A DNA stretch of 42,531 nt from an uncultured bacterium. GTDB taxonomy: Bacteria > Verrucomicrobiota > Lentisphaeria > Victivallales > UBA1829. Shown in pieces: positions 1 to 7,260 of the stretch (position 1 is the first letter of the stretch; each line of letters starts with the position of its first letter). Location: positions 1 to 42,531 of the forward strand of contig CACYHQ010000017.1 of the NCBI GenBank assembly GCA_902774245.1. The letters are read 5' to 3'. The notes under the pieces are model-generated. The model saw nothing but the letters and a program-made list of their open reading frames with translations. It made no database searches and was not told the origin of the DNA. Position numbers and translations under genes: made by a program.

Positions 1-1
1 C

Positions 2-136
2 AACAACGACCAGCACGACGACCTCCTCGTCCGTCAGTACTCCACCGGTATGCTCGGCTACTATTCCGATGGCGTCCAGGCCAACTGGAACGTCATGGGT
101 TACGGCGTCGGCATGGAATGGACTGTCATCGCGTAA
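2..136 (+). CDS. 3' end of an unidentified protein (cut by left edge)
   Basis: The reading frame is open from base 2 and ends at TAA 134-136, giving the last 44 residues, which finish in MEWTVIA. The fragment is rich in Asn, Gly, Tyr and Trp and looks like the end of a soluble or secreted protein. No family is recognised. A short hairpin follows directly (135-154). The start and most of the gene lie outside the window, so function cannot be judged. Confidence 0.55.
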   Translation, partial: NNDQHDDLLVRQYSTGMLGYYSDGVQANWNVMGYGVGMEWTVIA

Positions 137-154
137 GGAGGACAAGCCCTCCTT
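135..154 (+). terminator. Possible weak terminator after the left-edge gene
   Basis: AAGGAGG (135-141) pairs with CCTCCTT (148-154) across a 6-base loop, starting inside the stop codon of the upstream gene. The T-run is short (about 3 T), so termination would be inefficient. Confidence 0.35.
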
Positions 155-563
155 TCCAACAGCACAAAATCAAAACCTCCAGCTGAGCTGGTGGTATGCA
201 CTGCGCCTAGAAGGCGATAGTACTGGCGGCCCGACACGGGCTCTGAATGGGACTGCCTGTCGCATTTCCTTCACGAGCCGTTGCTAAAGCGGACCATGGG
301 TTAGTCTTGTGGTTGGCAACGGGAGAACGCAAGTTGCTCTTCGCCCAGAAAGGCTGGACGGCACCTGACTGACCACGGTGCGCCAATCCTGCTCTGCAAA
401 GGTGAACTGAACTACTGCTCCTAGCTGAGCCTGAGCAGCGCTTCGAGGTATGGATAGCCCGGAGTGCTGCTCTTTTTGGCTTCGCTGACGGCATTCGTCT
501 TTGGCTTCCGAAGAACAATTATCCTCAACACAAGCAATCGAAATGCCGGTTTTAGCCTCAGAT

Positions 564-762
564 CGTGGAATAATCGTGGAAACGGGGATTTTTTCCACGT
601 TTGTCGTTGCGAATGTTTGCTGTGGATTCCGGTGCGGAGGGAAAGACCAGACAGGACACGGAGGCATCTTGCAGAGGGTACGTTTTTCCACGGGCGCACA
701 TCAATGCTTGAGCAAGAAGAGTGAAAAATCTGAGCTCAGAAGTTTTCCACGATTTTTCCACG
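564..762. repeat. Six TTTCCACG-type repeats, DnaA-box-like
   Basis: CGTGGAAT 564-571 and CGTGGAAA 575-582 lie on one strand; TTTCCACG ends at 599, 692, 751 and 762 on the other. Copies 575-582 and 592-599 form an 8-bp hairpin, and 743-751 and 753-762 are nearly adjacent. The word differs from the classical DnaA box TTATCCACA at the third and last positions. Spacing is irregular, so this is not CRISPR. A replication or regulator-binding role is inference only. Confidence 0.5.
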
Positions 763-783
763 ACTCGTGTCACGAAACATAAA

Positions 784-822
784 AAATCACCATGTTTCAC
801 GATGTATGAAAAATGGTGATTT
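784..822 (-). terminator. Terminator of tRNA-His
   Basis: A two-part stem lies just after the tRNA: AAATCACCAT (minus strand 822-813) pairs with ATGGTGATTT (793-784), and an inner TTTCA/TGAAA stem extends it. A T-run continues into 786-781 on the minus strand. Position and structure fit intrinsic termination. Confidence 0.8.
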
Positions 823-833
823 GAGTTCAAAAA

Positions 834-910
834 TGGGGTGGGAGACGGGACTCGAACCCGCGACATTCTGAGCCACAGTCAGACGCTCCACCAACTGAGC
901 TACACCCACC
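834..910 (-). tRNA. tRNA-His (anticodon GTG), CCA encoded
   Basis: The minus strand folds into a full cloverleaf: acceptor GTGGGTG / CTCCCAC with one U-U mismatch, D-arm GCTC...GAGC, anticodon stem TCTGA/TCAGA around loop CTGTGGC (anticodon GTG, His), and T-arm GCGGG-TTCGAGT-CCCGT. The extra 5' G (base 910) opposite discriminator C73 (base 837) is the hallmark of bacterial tRNA-His. CCA is encoded at 836-834. It has its own promoter (929-956) and terminator (784-822), so it is a single-gene unit. Confidence 0.95.
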
Positions 911-928
911 ACAATTGATGTATCATTT

Positions 929-956
929 ACTATAGCATCATATCGGATTTTTTCAA
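929..956 (-). promoter_or_regulatory. Promoter of tRNA-His
   Basis: On the minus strand TTGAAA (956-951), 16 bases, TATAGT (934-929). This puts the transcription start about 12 bases before the mature tRNA 5' end. It fits the pattern shared by the other promoters here. Confidence 0.75.
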
Positions 957-1051
957 GCGGGAAACCGGAAAAAAAGAGAAGAATCGGCGTTCCCCGGCTC
1001 AGATGAACAAGTCGACGGAAAGATTCGGTTCCCCGTTATCCTCAGACGGAC

Positions 1052-1474
1052 TCAGCGGGTGTTGTACTGTTCGTCGTAGGTGCGGACGGCGACGTTGTGC
1101 AGGCCGCGGAACGAGCAGAGGTCGAGGATCTCGACGACGCGGCTGAACGCGACGGCCTTGTCGCAGTCCACGCGGATGCGGCGGTCCTGATTCTCCTCGG
1201 AAAGCTCCAGCAGGATCTGGTGCAGCTCGGAGATCGTGACCGGACGGCCGTTGTAGAACAGCATTTTCTCCTTGTTGACGCCGATGACCATGGTGTCGTT
1301 GTCCGGCGGCACGTCGAGCGAGGACGTGGAGACGGGCAGATCGATGTCGATGTCGCGGTTTTCCTTCTTGGCGACCGTGGTGATCAGGAAGAAGATAAGG
1401 AGGAGAAACACGCAGTCGATCAGCGACGACATGCCGATTTCGAGCTTATCCTCCGATGAACGTCTGATGCGCAT
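1052..1474 (-). CDS. exbD: ExbD/TolR-family proton channel subunit (second ExbD)
   Basis: A 140-aa ExbD/TolR protein: short basic N-terminus, one transmembrane helix at about residues 17-36, then a periplasmic domain. Asp20 in the LIDCVFLL helix matches the essential membrane Asp of ExbD (Asp25 in E. coli), which carries protons with ExbB. It is the last gene of the operon, 25 bases after exbB, and pairs with a second ExbD at the operon's front. The two share MS-LIDCVFLLLIFFLITT but differ in the periplasmic part, so they probably bind different partners or form mixed dimers. The family is certain; the substrate process is unknown. Confidence 0.93.
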   Translation of the reverse strand: MRIRRSSEDKLEIGMSSLIDCVFLLLIFFLITTVAKKENRDIDIDLPVSTSSLDVPPDNDTMVIGVNKEKMLFYNGRPVTISELHQILLELSEENQDRRIRVDCDKAVAFSRVVEILDLCSFRGLHNVAVRTYDEQYNTR

Positions 1475-1499
1475 GTGCGGCGGTTCCGTGGGCTTTGCG

Positions 1500-2246
1500 T
1501 TACTTCTTCTGTGCGTCGAGCGCGGCGAACATGGTTTCGAGGTTTTCCTCGATGGCGAGTTCGGCGATGGAGAGTTTCTGCTTCAGGTAGTGGTACGCGC
1601 CAAGAGCCGGGATGGCGAGCACGAGGCCCATGTCGGTAGTGATGAGCGCCTTGCTGATGGAGTCGGCGAGGAGCGCGGCGTCACCAGTGTCGCCGAGGAT
1701 GGCGACCTTGGAGAACGCTTCGATCATGCCGATCACGGTGCCGAGCAGACCGAGCATCGGAGCCATCGTGGCGATGATCGCCAGCGGATAGCTGCGCTGT
1801 CTGTGGCGTTCGATGGCACGTGCGGCGGCGTCCGCGACGGCCATTTGGAGGCGGGCTTCATCCATGCCGGGGTGATCCACGATGTATGCTCCGGCATCGG
1901 CGAGGATGCTGGGCTTCGCCTCGGCTTCCTTGCGGATCGCGTCGGCGTCATTCTTCGCGACGGCATCGGCGAAGAAGTCGGCGTAGTAGGCGGGCGCGAG
2001 GTATTTCTTGCGCATGCGGATGAGGCGTTCGACGAGGAATCCGATGGCGGCGGCACTGAGGAGCAGGAGCACGGCGGAGGTCATGCCGCCGTTGATGATC
2101 TCCTGGATCCAGTCGATCGTCAGCTCTTCGGCGGGCGCGTCGGCGGTCACAGCGGCGGTTTCGGCGGCGTTCTGGGCGGCAAGGAATCCGGGGAGGCAGA
2201 AGAGCGCCGCGGCGGAGAGGATCGAAGCACGGATGGGAAGTTTCAT
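1500..2246 (-). CDS. exbB: ExbB/TolQ/MotA-family proton channel protein
   Basis: A 248-aa ExbB-like protein with a cleavable-looking signal peptide (residues 1-24), TM1 at about 55-75, a cytoplasmic stretch, then TM2 (152-178) and TM3 (200-220) with the family's MLGLLGTVIGMI signature. ExbB pentamers surround ExbD helices and use the proton gradient to move a partner protein. The start at 2246 was chosen because AAAGG lies 7 bases upstream; an ATG 33 bases earlier (2279) lacks a good site. An N-terminal signal peptide before TM1 is more usual in Bacteroidetes/Planctomycetes-type ExbB than in the E. coli protein. It sits 45 bases after the large partner gene. Confidence 0.93.
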   Translation of the reverse strand: MKLPIRASILSAAALFCLPGFLAAQNAAETAAVTADAPAEELTIDWIQEIINGGMTSAVLLLLSAAAIGFLVERLIRMRKKYLAPAYYADFFADAVAKNDADAIRKEAEAKPSILADAGAYIVDHPGMDEARLQMAVADAAARAIERHRQRSYPLAIIATMAPMLGLLGTVIGMIEAFSKVAILGDTGDAALLADSISKALITTDMGLVLAIPALGAYHYLKQKLSIAELAIEENLETMFAALDAQKK

Positions 2247-2291
2247 GGAAGACCTTTCGTAGTGTTTTATGTGATTCATATTTTGTGATCG

Positions 2292-5162
2292 TCAGGGGAG
2301 TCTGGGGCGCGTGCGCGCCGGAGAAGCGGTATTCGGAGCGGTCGTCGAGCCGGGACGCGCGGCCTGCGTCTGCGGGACGTTGCGGCGCTGTTCGGCGGCG
2401 CGTTTCGCGGCATCCGCGGCGGCCTTGGTCTCTTCGCGGACCATGACGAACGAGAACTGGCATTCGTCGGGGCCGTTTTCCACGCAGAAGAGGATGGTGT
2501 TCCAGCCCTTGCGGAAATGGATGTGGATAATATTTTCGTGGAGCCCCCAGGTGCTGAGTTCGTCGTCGAACCAGACCTGTTCGCCGTTGATCCAGAGGAC
2601 ACTGGCGTCGTCGGATCCGATCATGGCGAGGACATCGGTATCCTCCTCGAAATGAACGTCCGTATAGGCGTAGTAGATCGCGTTGTCCATCTTGTCCGGC
2701 GTGCGGATGCATGTCGTGTCGGTCTGGACGTATCGCCAGCGGAGGCGGATAGGCTTCTGCGTGACCGGGTCGATCTTGCCGTCGTACTCGGCGTCGAGGT
2801 CGATCCTAGTCTCGGGTTCACGCTTCACGCGGTCCGCGATGTGCGTGAATCTGCTGCCGTCGTATTTGCCTTCCCACGGGCCGATCACATACCAGGAGTC
2901 GATGAAGACGAAGCCGTGGCGGGCGGCGTCCTTGCTGACGCGGCGGCCGGGGACGGATTCCGCGATGATGGCGTAGTCGGCGGGCTCGGATGCGACGCGC
3001 TTGCTGTCCGAATTGCCGACCGGACTGTAGATGTTGCCGCCGAACTCGAAGTCGAAGTCGCCCCGGAACGCGATGCCGCCTCCGCCGTAGGCGTTGCGGT
3101 TGTTGCCGAAGCTGGAACCGTTGCCGTTGCCCTGTCCCTGGCCCTGACTCTGGCCTTGTCCCTGACCTTGTCCCTGGCCCTGCTGACCGGCGCGTTCCAC
3201 GCCCTCACGGCCCATTTGGGCGAGCTGGCGCATCATGTCGGCGAGACTGCCCTGTCCCTGCCCCTGCCGGCCGCCGCGCATGCCGCCCTGCTGATTGCGC
3301 ATGGCGCGCTGCTGGATGGCGGAGAAGAGACGTTCGGCGGAGAGCGGGAGGTTGATGCCCGCCATGCGCGCGAGGCTGTTCGCGCGGGACGAAAGCGAAT
3401 CCGCGGCGTCCTGGAGCGCGGTCATCTGTTCGAGCGCGCGGAGGAGCTGTTCCTTGGTCATGAACTGGCCTCCGCCCTGACCGCCTCCCTGCTGGCCGCC
3501 CTGTTCGCCGTTCTGCCCCGTCTGGCCGCCTTGCTGCCCTGAATTCTGGGAGGACTCGTTCTGACGGTCGTTTCTGAGCGCGTCAAGGAGCTTGCGGAGA
3601 TACTGTTCGGCCTCGAACGTGGTAAATTCGTCGTTGTAACGGGCATCCAGCGCTTTCAGGAGGAAACTTTCGGCATCGGCATCCATGGCCTTTGCGGCCT
3701 CCTGGATGTCGGCAAATTCCGGATCAACGTTGTAAAGCCACTCGGACAGCTTCGAGTTGATCTCGCTGCGGTGGTTGATCGCGGCCGTGTAGGCGGTATT
3801 CGCGAGGTCCGGGAGCTTGCGCTGGACGGTCGTGTTCGTATCCTTGAGCTGACGGTCAAATCCCTGCATGTCGCGGAAGGCGGTCTGGAGGAACGACAGG
3901 TCCTGTCTGGCGGTGTCGACGTCATTGGCCTCGACGGCCTTTTTGATCGCCTCATAGGCGCGCTGCGCCTGCTCCATCGTGTGCTTCGCGTTCTCGTCGA
4001 CCTCGTTCACCAGATAGATTTCGAAGGACGGCACGTCATAGCCGTAATCATAATCGTCATCCCGGACGACCGCCAGTCCGACGCGGCCGGGTCTGCGAAG
4101 CGTGGAACTGCGGCGCGGACGGTTCTTGCGTTCCTCTTCTTCCTTCTTGATGCGCTCACGGCTTTCCCCGGCGGTCTTCTTCGCCTGTTCGTAGGCCTCC
4201 TGCGTGAGGCGGAACACCTCTTCGGCGGCGTCGAGTATCTTCTGCGGATCCTCGGCGGCGCTGTCATTCTGCGCCAGATCACGCGAGAAATGCTCCATGG
4301 AGGTCTGGTCCATGTTCTTGTTCAGCGAGTCCATGGACCGGATGGCGTTCTGATAGGCGTTCAGCTCGGCGTACTTCGTATCGAGCTGTTCCTCCTTCGC
4401 CGCCATGAAGTCCTTCAGCTGCTGGAGCGTGGCATCGACGGGCGGCATTTCGGGCGGCGTGTTCATGATGCCGATGTCGTACACGCCGGACATATCGCCG
4501 CTCAAAATGGAGTCAATCATGCGTTCGAGTTCGAGCGACTGCCATTCGGCGGTGGCGGGATCGACGCCATAGTCGAGGAAGCTGGACGGATTCGCGCGGA
4601 ACTTTTCGCTGTTCGCCTTCATGGTCTCCAGCTGAGCGCGGAAAACGGGGATCTTGTCGTCGCCCGGCTGCTGTTTCAGTTCATTGCGGATCTCTCCGGC
4701 GATGCGCGCGTTCTCCGTGAACGGCACGACGTAATCGAATTCGTTGGACAGGTTTTCGGCGATGTCGAACAGGCGTTCGTAGGCCTCCTCCATCGGGTCG
4801 CGCAGTTCGGAGTAGATTTCCTTCAGTTCCTCCTTGCGTTCCTCCATCTTCTCAAGCGTCTCCTCGACCTCCTCCAGTTTCTTGCGGATTTCTTTTTCCT
4901 TGCGTTTCCGGACACGGTCGCGGATCTTCTTGAGTTCGGCGGGCGGGGCCTCCTTTTTGATCTTCTCGGGGTCATTCTTGTGGGCTTCGCGCTTCGCCTC
5001 GTTTTCCTGTTTCTGCTTCATCGCTTCCTCAAGCGAATACCGGCTGTAGCGGATGAAATCGAGCTGCCAGGCGGCGACGATCGCGCCGAGGTAGCAGAGG
5101 AGCGTGATGCCCCAGATGACGGCCGTGGTGCGGCCGGATTGCATTTTTCGTTTGCTGTTCAT
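2292..5162 (-). CDS. Large membrane-anchored coiled-coil protein, likely Exb partner
   Basis: A 956-aa protein not recognised as a whole. One TM helix (about 13-33) follows a short basic N-terminus, so the rest should be periplasmic. It continues with a highly charged coiled coil (43-121), helical regions (122-345 and 395-530), a Gln/Gly linker (about 535-566), a helical segment (567-620), a second linker of Gly-Gln repeats (about 626-690), and a beta-rich domain (about 745-910) with WYVIGPWEG, GSDDASVLWINGEQVW and KGWNTILF motifs, as in PA14- or galactose-binding-like folds. The tail is Pro/Arg/Ala rich. It lies between exbD and exbB with gaps of 15 and 45 bases, so it is probably the element the proton channel drives, in place of TonB or TolA. 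No TonB C-terminal domain is visible; the last domain could bind glycan or peptidoglycan. The role is inference. Confidence 0.8.
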   Translation of the reverse strand: MNSKRKMQSGRTTAVIWGITLLCYLGAIVAAWQLDFIRYSRYSLEEAMKQKQENEAKREAHKNDPEKIKKEAPPAELKKIRDRVRKRKEKEIRKKLEEVEETLEKMEERKEELKEIYSELRDPMEEAYERLFDIAENLSNEFDYVVPFTENARIAGEIRNELKQQPGDDKIPVFRAQLETMKANSEKFRANPSSFLDYGVDPATAEWQSLELERMIDSILSGDMSGVYDIGIMNTPPEMPPVDATLQQLKDFMAAKEEQLDTKYAELNAYQNAIRSMDSLNKNMDQTSMEHFSRDLAQNDSAAEDPQKILDAAEEVFRLTQEAYEQAKKTAGESRERIKKEEEERKNRPRRSSTLRRPGRVGLAVVRDDDYDYGYDVPSFEIYLVNEVDENAKHTMEQAQRAYEAIKKAVEANDVDTARQDLSFLQTAFRDMQGFDRQLKDTNTTVQRKLPDLANTAYTAAINHRSEINSKLSEWLYNVDPEFADIQEAAKAMDADAESFLLKALDARYNDEFTTFEAEQYLRKLLDALRNDRQNESSQNSGQQGGQTGQNGEQGGQQGGGQGGGQFMTKEQLLRALEQMTALQDAADSLSSRANSLARMAGINLPLSAERLFSAIQQRAMRNQQGGMRGGRQGQGQGSLADMMRQLAQMGREGVERAGQQGQGQGQGQGQSQGQGQGNGNGSSFGNNRNAYGGGGIAFRGDFDFEFGGNIYSPVGNSDSKRVASEPADYAIIAESVPGRRVSKDAARHGFVFIDSWYVIGPWEGKYDGSRFTHIADRVKREPETRIDLDAEYDGKIDPVTQKPIRLRWRYVQTDTTCIRTPDKMDNAIYYAYTDVHFEEDTDVLAMIGSDDASVLWINGEQVWFDDELSTWGLHENIIHIHFRKGWNTILFCVENGPDECQFSFVMVREETKAAADAAKRAAEQRRNVPQTQAARPGSTTAPNTASPARTRPRLP
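3117..3188 (-). repeat. Gly-Gln hexanucleotide repeat tract
   Basis: Inside the large exb-operon protein, residues about 659-682 are mostly alternating Gly-Gln, coded by near-tandem CAGGGN hexamers (seen as CCCTGN on the plus strand). Such tracts change length by slippage in 6-base steps, which keeps the frame and would alter the reach of the periplasmic linker. Confidence 0.7.
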
Positions 5163-5177
5163 GTCAGTGCCTCGCTT

Positions 5178-5657
5178 TTAATTCGAAGAGCCTGGGACGT
5201 AGAACCGGGATTCGCGGTAGTCGCGCATGCGGACATCGACCTTGTTCAGGTGGTTGATCTGGAGCTTGTCGAGCATGTCGATCACGGTCTGGAACTCGAC
5301 GTCGGGATCGGCGTACAGGCGCACGTTGATCTCCTCGGCGGCCCCCTGCGTCAAGCGTCCCAGGTTCTCCACGAACTTGTCCACATCGCCGACGACCCGG
5401 AAATCCGGGCGTCCGTCCTGCAGACGGCGTTCCGCCGAGTAATACCGGCCGTCCTTGCCGATCGCGAGGATCACGCGGCGCGTGTCCATGCGTTCGGAGA
5501 TGGTCACGTCGGGGTCGGGGACCTCGATGGGGATCTGTTTTTCGAGCTTCTTCATCATGGTGGTGATGAGGAAGAAGATGAGGAGGAGGAAGACGCAGTC
5601 GATGAGCGGCGACATTTCGAGCGTGACGTCGTCATCGTCTTTTTTTCGGATTCTCAT
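5178..5657 (-). CDS. exbD: ExbD/TolR-family proton channel subunit (first ExbD)
   Basis: A 159-aa ExbD/TolR protein: Asp-rich N-terminal tail (residues 7-10), TM helix about 17-36 containing the conserved Asp20, and a periplasmic domain of about 120 residues. First gene of the operon; its stop is 15 bases before the large coiled-coil gene. It differs from the downstream ExbD mainly in the periplasmic domain, which is about 20 residues longer. No promoter of the window's common type was found upstream; an ACGGG/CCCGT inverted repeat (5717-5733) lies about 60-75 bases before the start and could be a regulator site. Confidence 0.93.
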   Translation of the reverse strand: MRIRKKDDDDVTLEMSPLIDCVFLLLIFFLITTMMKKLEKQIPIEVPDPDVTISERMDTRRVILAIGKDGRYYSAERRLQDGRPDFRVVGDVDKFVENLGRLTQGAAEEINVRLYADPDVEFQTVIDMLDKLQINHLNKVDVRMRDYRESRFYVPGSSN

Positions 5658-5828
5658 ATTCGGTCAAATCAGGAGTGTTGTGGATCGGTTCGAAAAACGT
5701 GTTGATAAGAATTAGACGGGCGAGGCACCCGTTTTCTTAGCGCCTTTTCTCATTTTTCCCGGATTTTTTCGTTTTTTTTTCGACGGACAGGCCGTTTTCA
5801 GGCAGAATCGCCTCGAAAAGCAACGAAA

Positions 5829-5858
5829 AGAGCGGGAGCTTGCTGCGGCTTCCGCTCT
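5829..5858 (-). terminator. Terminator of the esterase gene
   Basis: An 11-bp stem (AGAGCGGGAGC 5829-5839 with GCTTCCGCTCT 5848-5858, one G-T pair) is followed on the minus strand by TTTTCGTTGCTTTT. It lies 66 bases after the stop of the 5924-7021 gene. Confidence 0.7.
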
Positions 5859-5923
5859 GAAAACTTGCTGTAGCGACCAGGGAGATTCATGAATCCTGTC
5901 TCCCCGGATCACCGTCCGCAGGA

Positions 5924-7021
5924 TTATTCCTCGGCGGGTTTCTCTTCGCCTTCGGCGGGCTCCTCGACGGGCTCGACGGATTCGAGCGCCTGCCAGGCAC
6001 GCTGCTGCGCCTGCGCCTCGGCATTCGGGAACGGGGAGATCAGGCCGTCGCCGGGCTTGGAGCCTTTCGGACGGGGGCCGCCGTTAAAGCCGAAGCCCTT
6101 CTCATACTGGCCGGCGGTCACGGGGCCGACAGGCTGGATGGCGGGATGGATGTCGGACTGTTTGCCGCGGACTTGGGAGAAGAGCCATTCCCACGTCTTC
6201 GGGTTGGAATACGCCTTGTCCCAGCAGTTGTGGCCGACACCGAAGAATTCGCGCAGGAAGACGTTCGTGTTGCCGGCTTTTCTCATGGTGATGAACATCC
6301 AGCGGGCAAGCTGGGGCGGAACGGTCGTGTCGTCGCTGCCGTGGAAGATCAGGACGGGCAGGTCTTTCATCTTTTCGGCGCGGTTCGGATCGCTGCCGCC
6401 GCAGCAGGGTATGCCGGCGGCGAAGATGTCGGTGCCGTAGCGTGCCAGGAGGTCCCAGCAGCCGTAGCCGCCCATGGAGAGGCCGGTCACGTAGACGCGT
6501 TTCTTGTCGGCGTCAAATTCCTTGATCTTCTTTTCGATCAGCACGGGGACCATGCCGAGCGCCTGATAGGGTTCCTCCATGAGGTCGCCCATGGCGCCGC
6601 CGCGGTGAAGCGGAGCCCAGACCTGGTCGCTCGGGCATTCGGGGGCCAGCACGATGACTTTACGTTTGCCGTCACGCATCTGCTTCACGATCTCGGGCAG
6701 ACCGAGACGGAGCTGCGCGAGATTCTCCTCGCCGCGTTCGCCGAAGCCATGCAGGAAGACGAGGATCGCGAACTTGCCGGGCTCGTCGGCATTGTACACG
6801 CCCTGGCAGTAACGCAGTTCGCCGTTGCAGTTCGTCAGGACTTCCTGCTTCATTTCCAGTGCGTTCAGCGTATTGATCTCGTTCGCGAATCTCTGCTGGA
6901 TCTGTTCGGAGGGTTCCTCCATCGGGGAAATGACGGCCGATTCGAAAGCGGGATCGGAGGAGCATGCGGCTCCGAGGGCGGCAAGCGCCGCACATCCGAG
7001 CACGAGCAAATGTTTTTTCAT
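5924..7021 (-). CDS. CE1/PHB-depolymerase-like esterase lipoprotein
   Basis: A 365-aa alpha/beta-hydrolase fold protein. Signal peptide with lipobox LGAAC (Cys20) predicts an envelope lipoprotein. Catalytic features: oxyanion-type HGFGERG (91-97), nucleophile Ser182 in GLSMGG, acid Asp230 or Asp231 in HGSDDTTVP, and His264 in GVGHNCW. This arrangement fits the predicted-peptidase/feruloyl-esterase-like group related to carbohydrate esterase family 1; the natural ester substrate is not known. The C-terminus is a Pro/Glu-rich tail. Start 7021 was chosen because AAAGGA lies upstream and the signal peptide begins there; an ATG at 7060 would add 13 residues and lies inside the -10 region. It is transcribed alone, divergent from the K+ channel. 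Confidence 0.85.
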   Translation of the reverse strand: MKKHLLVLGCAALAALGAACSSDPAFESAVISPMEEPSEQIQQRFANEINTLNALEMKQEVLTNCNGELRYCQGVYNADEPGKFAILVFLHGFGERGEENLAQLRLGLPEIVKQMRDGKRKVIVLAPECPSDQVWAPLHRGGAMGDLMEEPYQALGMVPVLIEKKIKEFDADKKRVYVTGLSMGGYGCWDLLARYGTDIFAAGIPCCGGSDPNRAEKMKDLPVLIFHGSDDTTVPPQLARWMFITMRKAGNTNVFLREFFGVGHNCWDKAYSNPKTWEWLFSQVRGKQSDIHPAIQPVGPVTAGQYEKGFGFNGGPRPKGSKPGDGLISPFPNAEAQAQQRAWQALESVEPVEEPAEGEEKPAEE

Positions 7022-7063
7022 GGCGTTGAGTCCTTTCAGTGTGTTGGTATATCTTTTCAATAA

Positions 7064-7091
7064 AATATACAGCGCATTTTGTGAAAATCAA
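7064..7091 (-). promoter_or_regulatory. Promoter of the esterase lipoprotein
   Basis: Minus strand TTGATT (7091-7086), 16 bases, TATATT (7069-7064), about 43 bases before the chosen ATG. Confidence 0.75.
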
Positions 7092-7155
7092 TTCTTCCTC
7101 GTCTTTTTTCCCGCTTTTTCTCATTTTTCGCCATTTGCTCCGGTTTTCCGCACAT

Positions 7156-7190
7156 CCGGCATTTGAAAAGCCGGTTTTTTATGCTATTGT
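7156..7190 (+). promoter_or_regulatory. Promoter of the K+ channel, overlapping a small hairpin
   Basis: TTGAAA (7163-7168), 16 bases, TATTGT (7185-7190). The -35 lies in the loop of a CCGGC/GCCGG hairpin (7156-7160 / 7170-7174) followed by six T. The hairpin resembles a terminator, but no plus-strand gene lies upstream for it to end. Confidence 0.6.
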
Positions 7191-7260
7191 AGCAGTTGAA
7201 ACACTTGTTTCCTTTCATCCTGCATTCCTCTTATCCTCCCCCCGACAGGAGCTTTCCGAA

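Larger units (their letters stand above)
137..833. other. Long region without a gene; several hairpins, possible structured RNA
   Basis: About 700 bases hold no open frame with codon use like the neighbours. Short frames on both strands are interrupted and match no family I recognise. The first half has closely spaced inverted repeats: 176-194 (CCTCCAGCT / AGCTGGTGG), a CGCC/GGCG hairpin near 205-216, a GCCCG/CGGGC hairpin near 229-241, a GCAAC/GTTGC hairpin near 318-337 and a GCACC/GGTGC hairpin near 361-381. This suggests a folded transcript, but tmRNA, RNase P and SRP RNA signatures were looked for and not found. The second half holds the TTTCCACG repeats listed separately. Integration next to the 3' end of the tRNA gene is another possible origin of this sequence. 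Confidence 0.4.

Noticed and set aside
564..762. CRISPR-like array from the TTTCCACG repeats
   Set aside because: The repeated word is only 8-10 bases, occurs in both orientations and has irregular spacing.
558..866. A 102-codon minus-strand frame beginning SRVRVPSPTP
   Set aside because: Its first residues are the translated T-arm of tRNA-His, a frequent false gene call. The rest has no known domain.
3771..5705. A 644-codon open frame on the plus strand
   Set aside because: It is antisense to the large exb-operon protein and the first exbD; it has a Leu/Phe-rich, domainless translation.
5714..5735. Terminator for a plus-strand gene (ACGGG/CCCGT followed by TTTTC)
   Set aside because: The stem is only 5 bp and no plus-strand gene precedes it; a regulator site for the exb operon is as likely.
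7156..7180. Intrinsic terminator (CCGGC/GCCGG plus six T)
   Set aside because: No plus-strand gene lies upstream, and the same bases serve as -35 and spacer of the K+ channel promoter.
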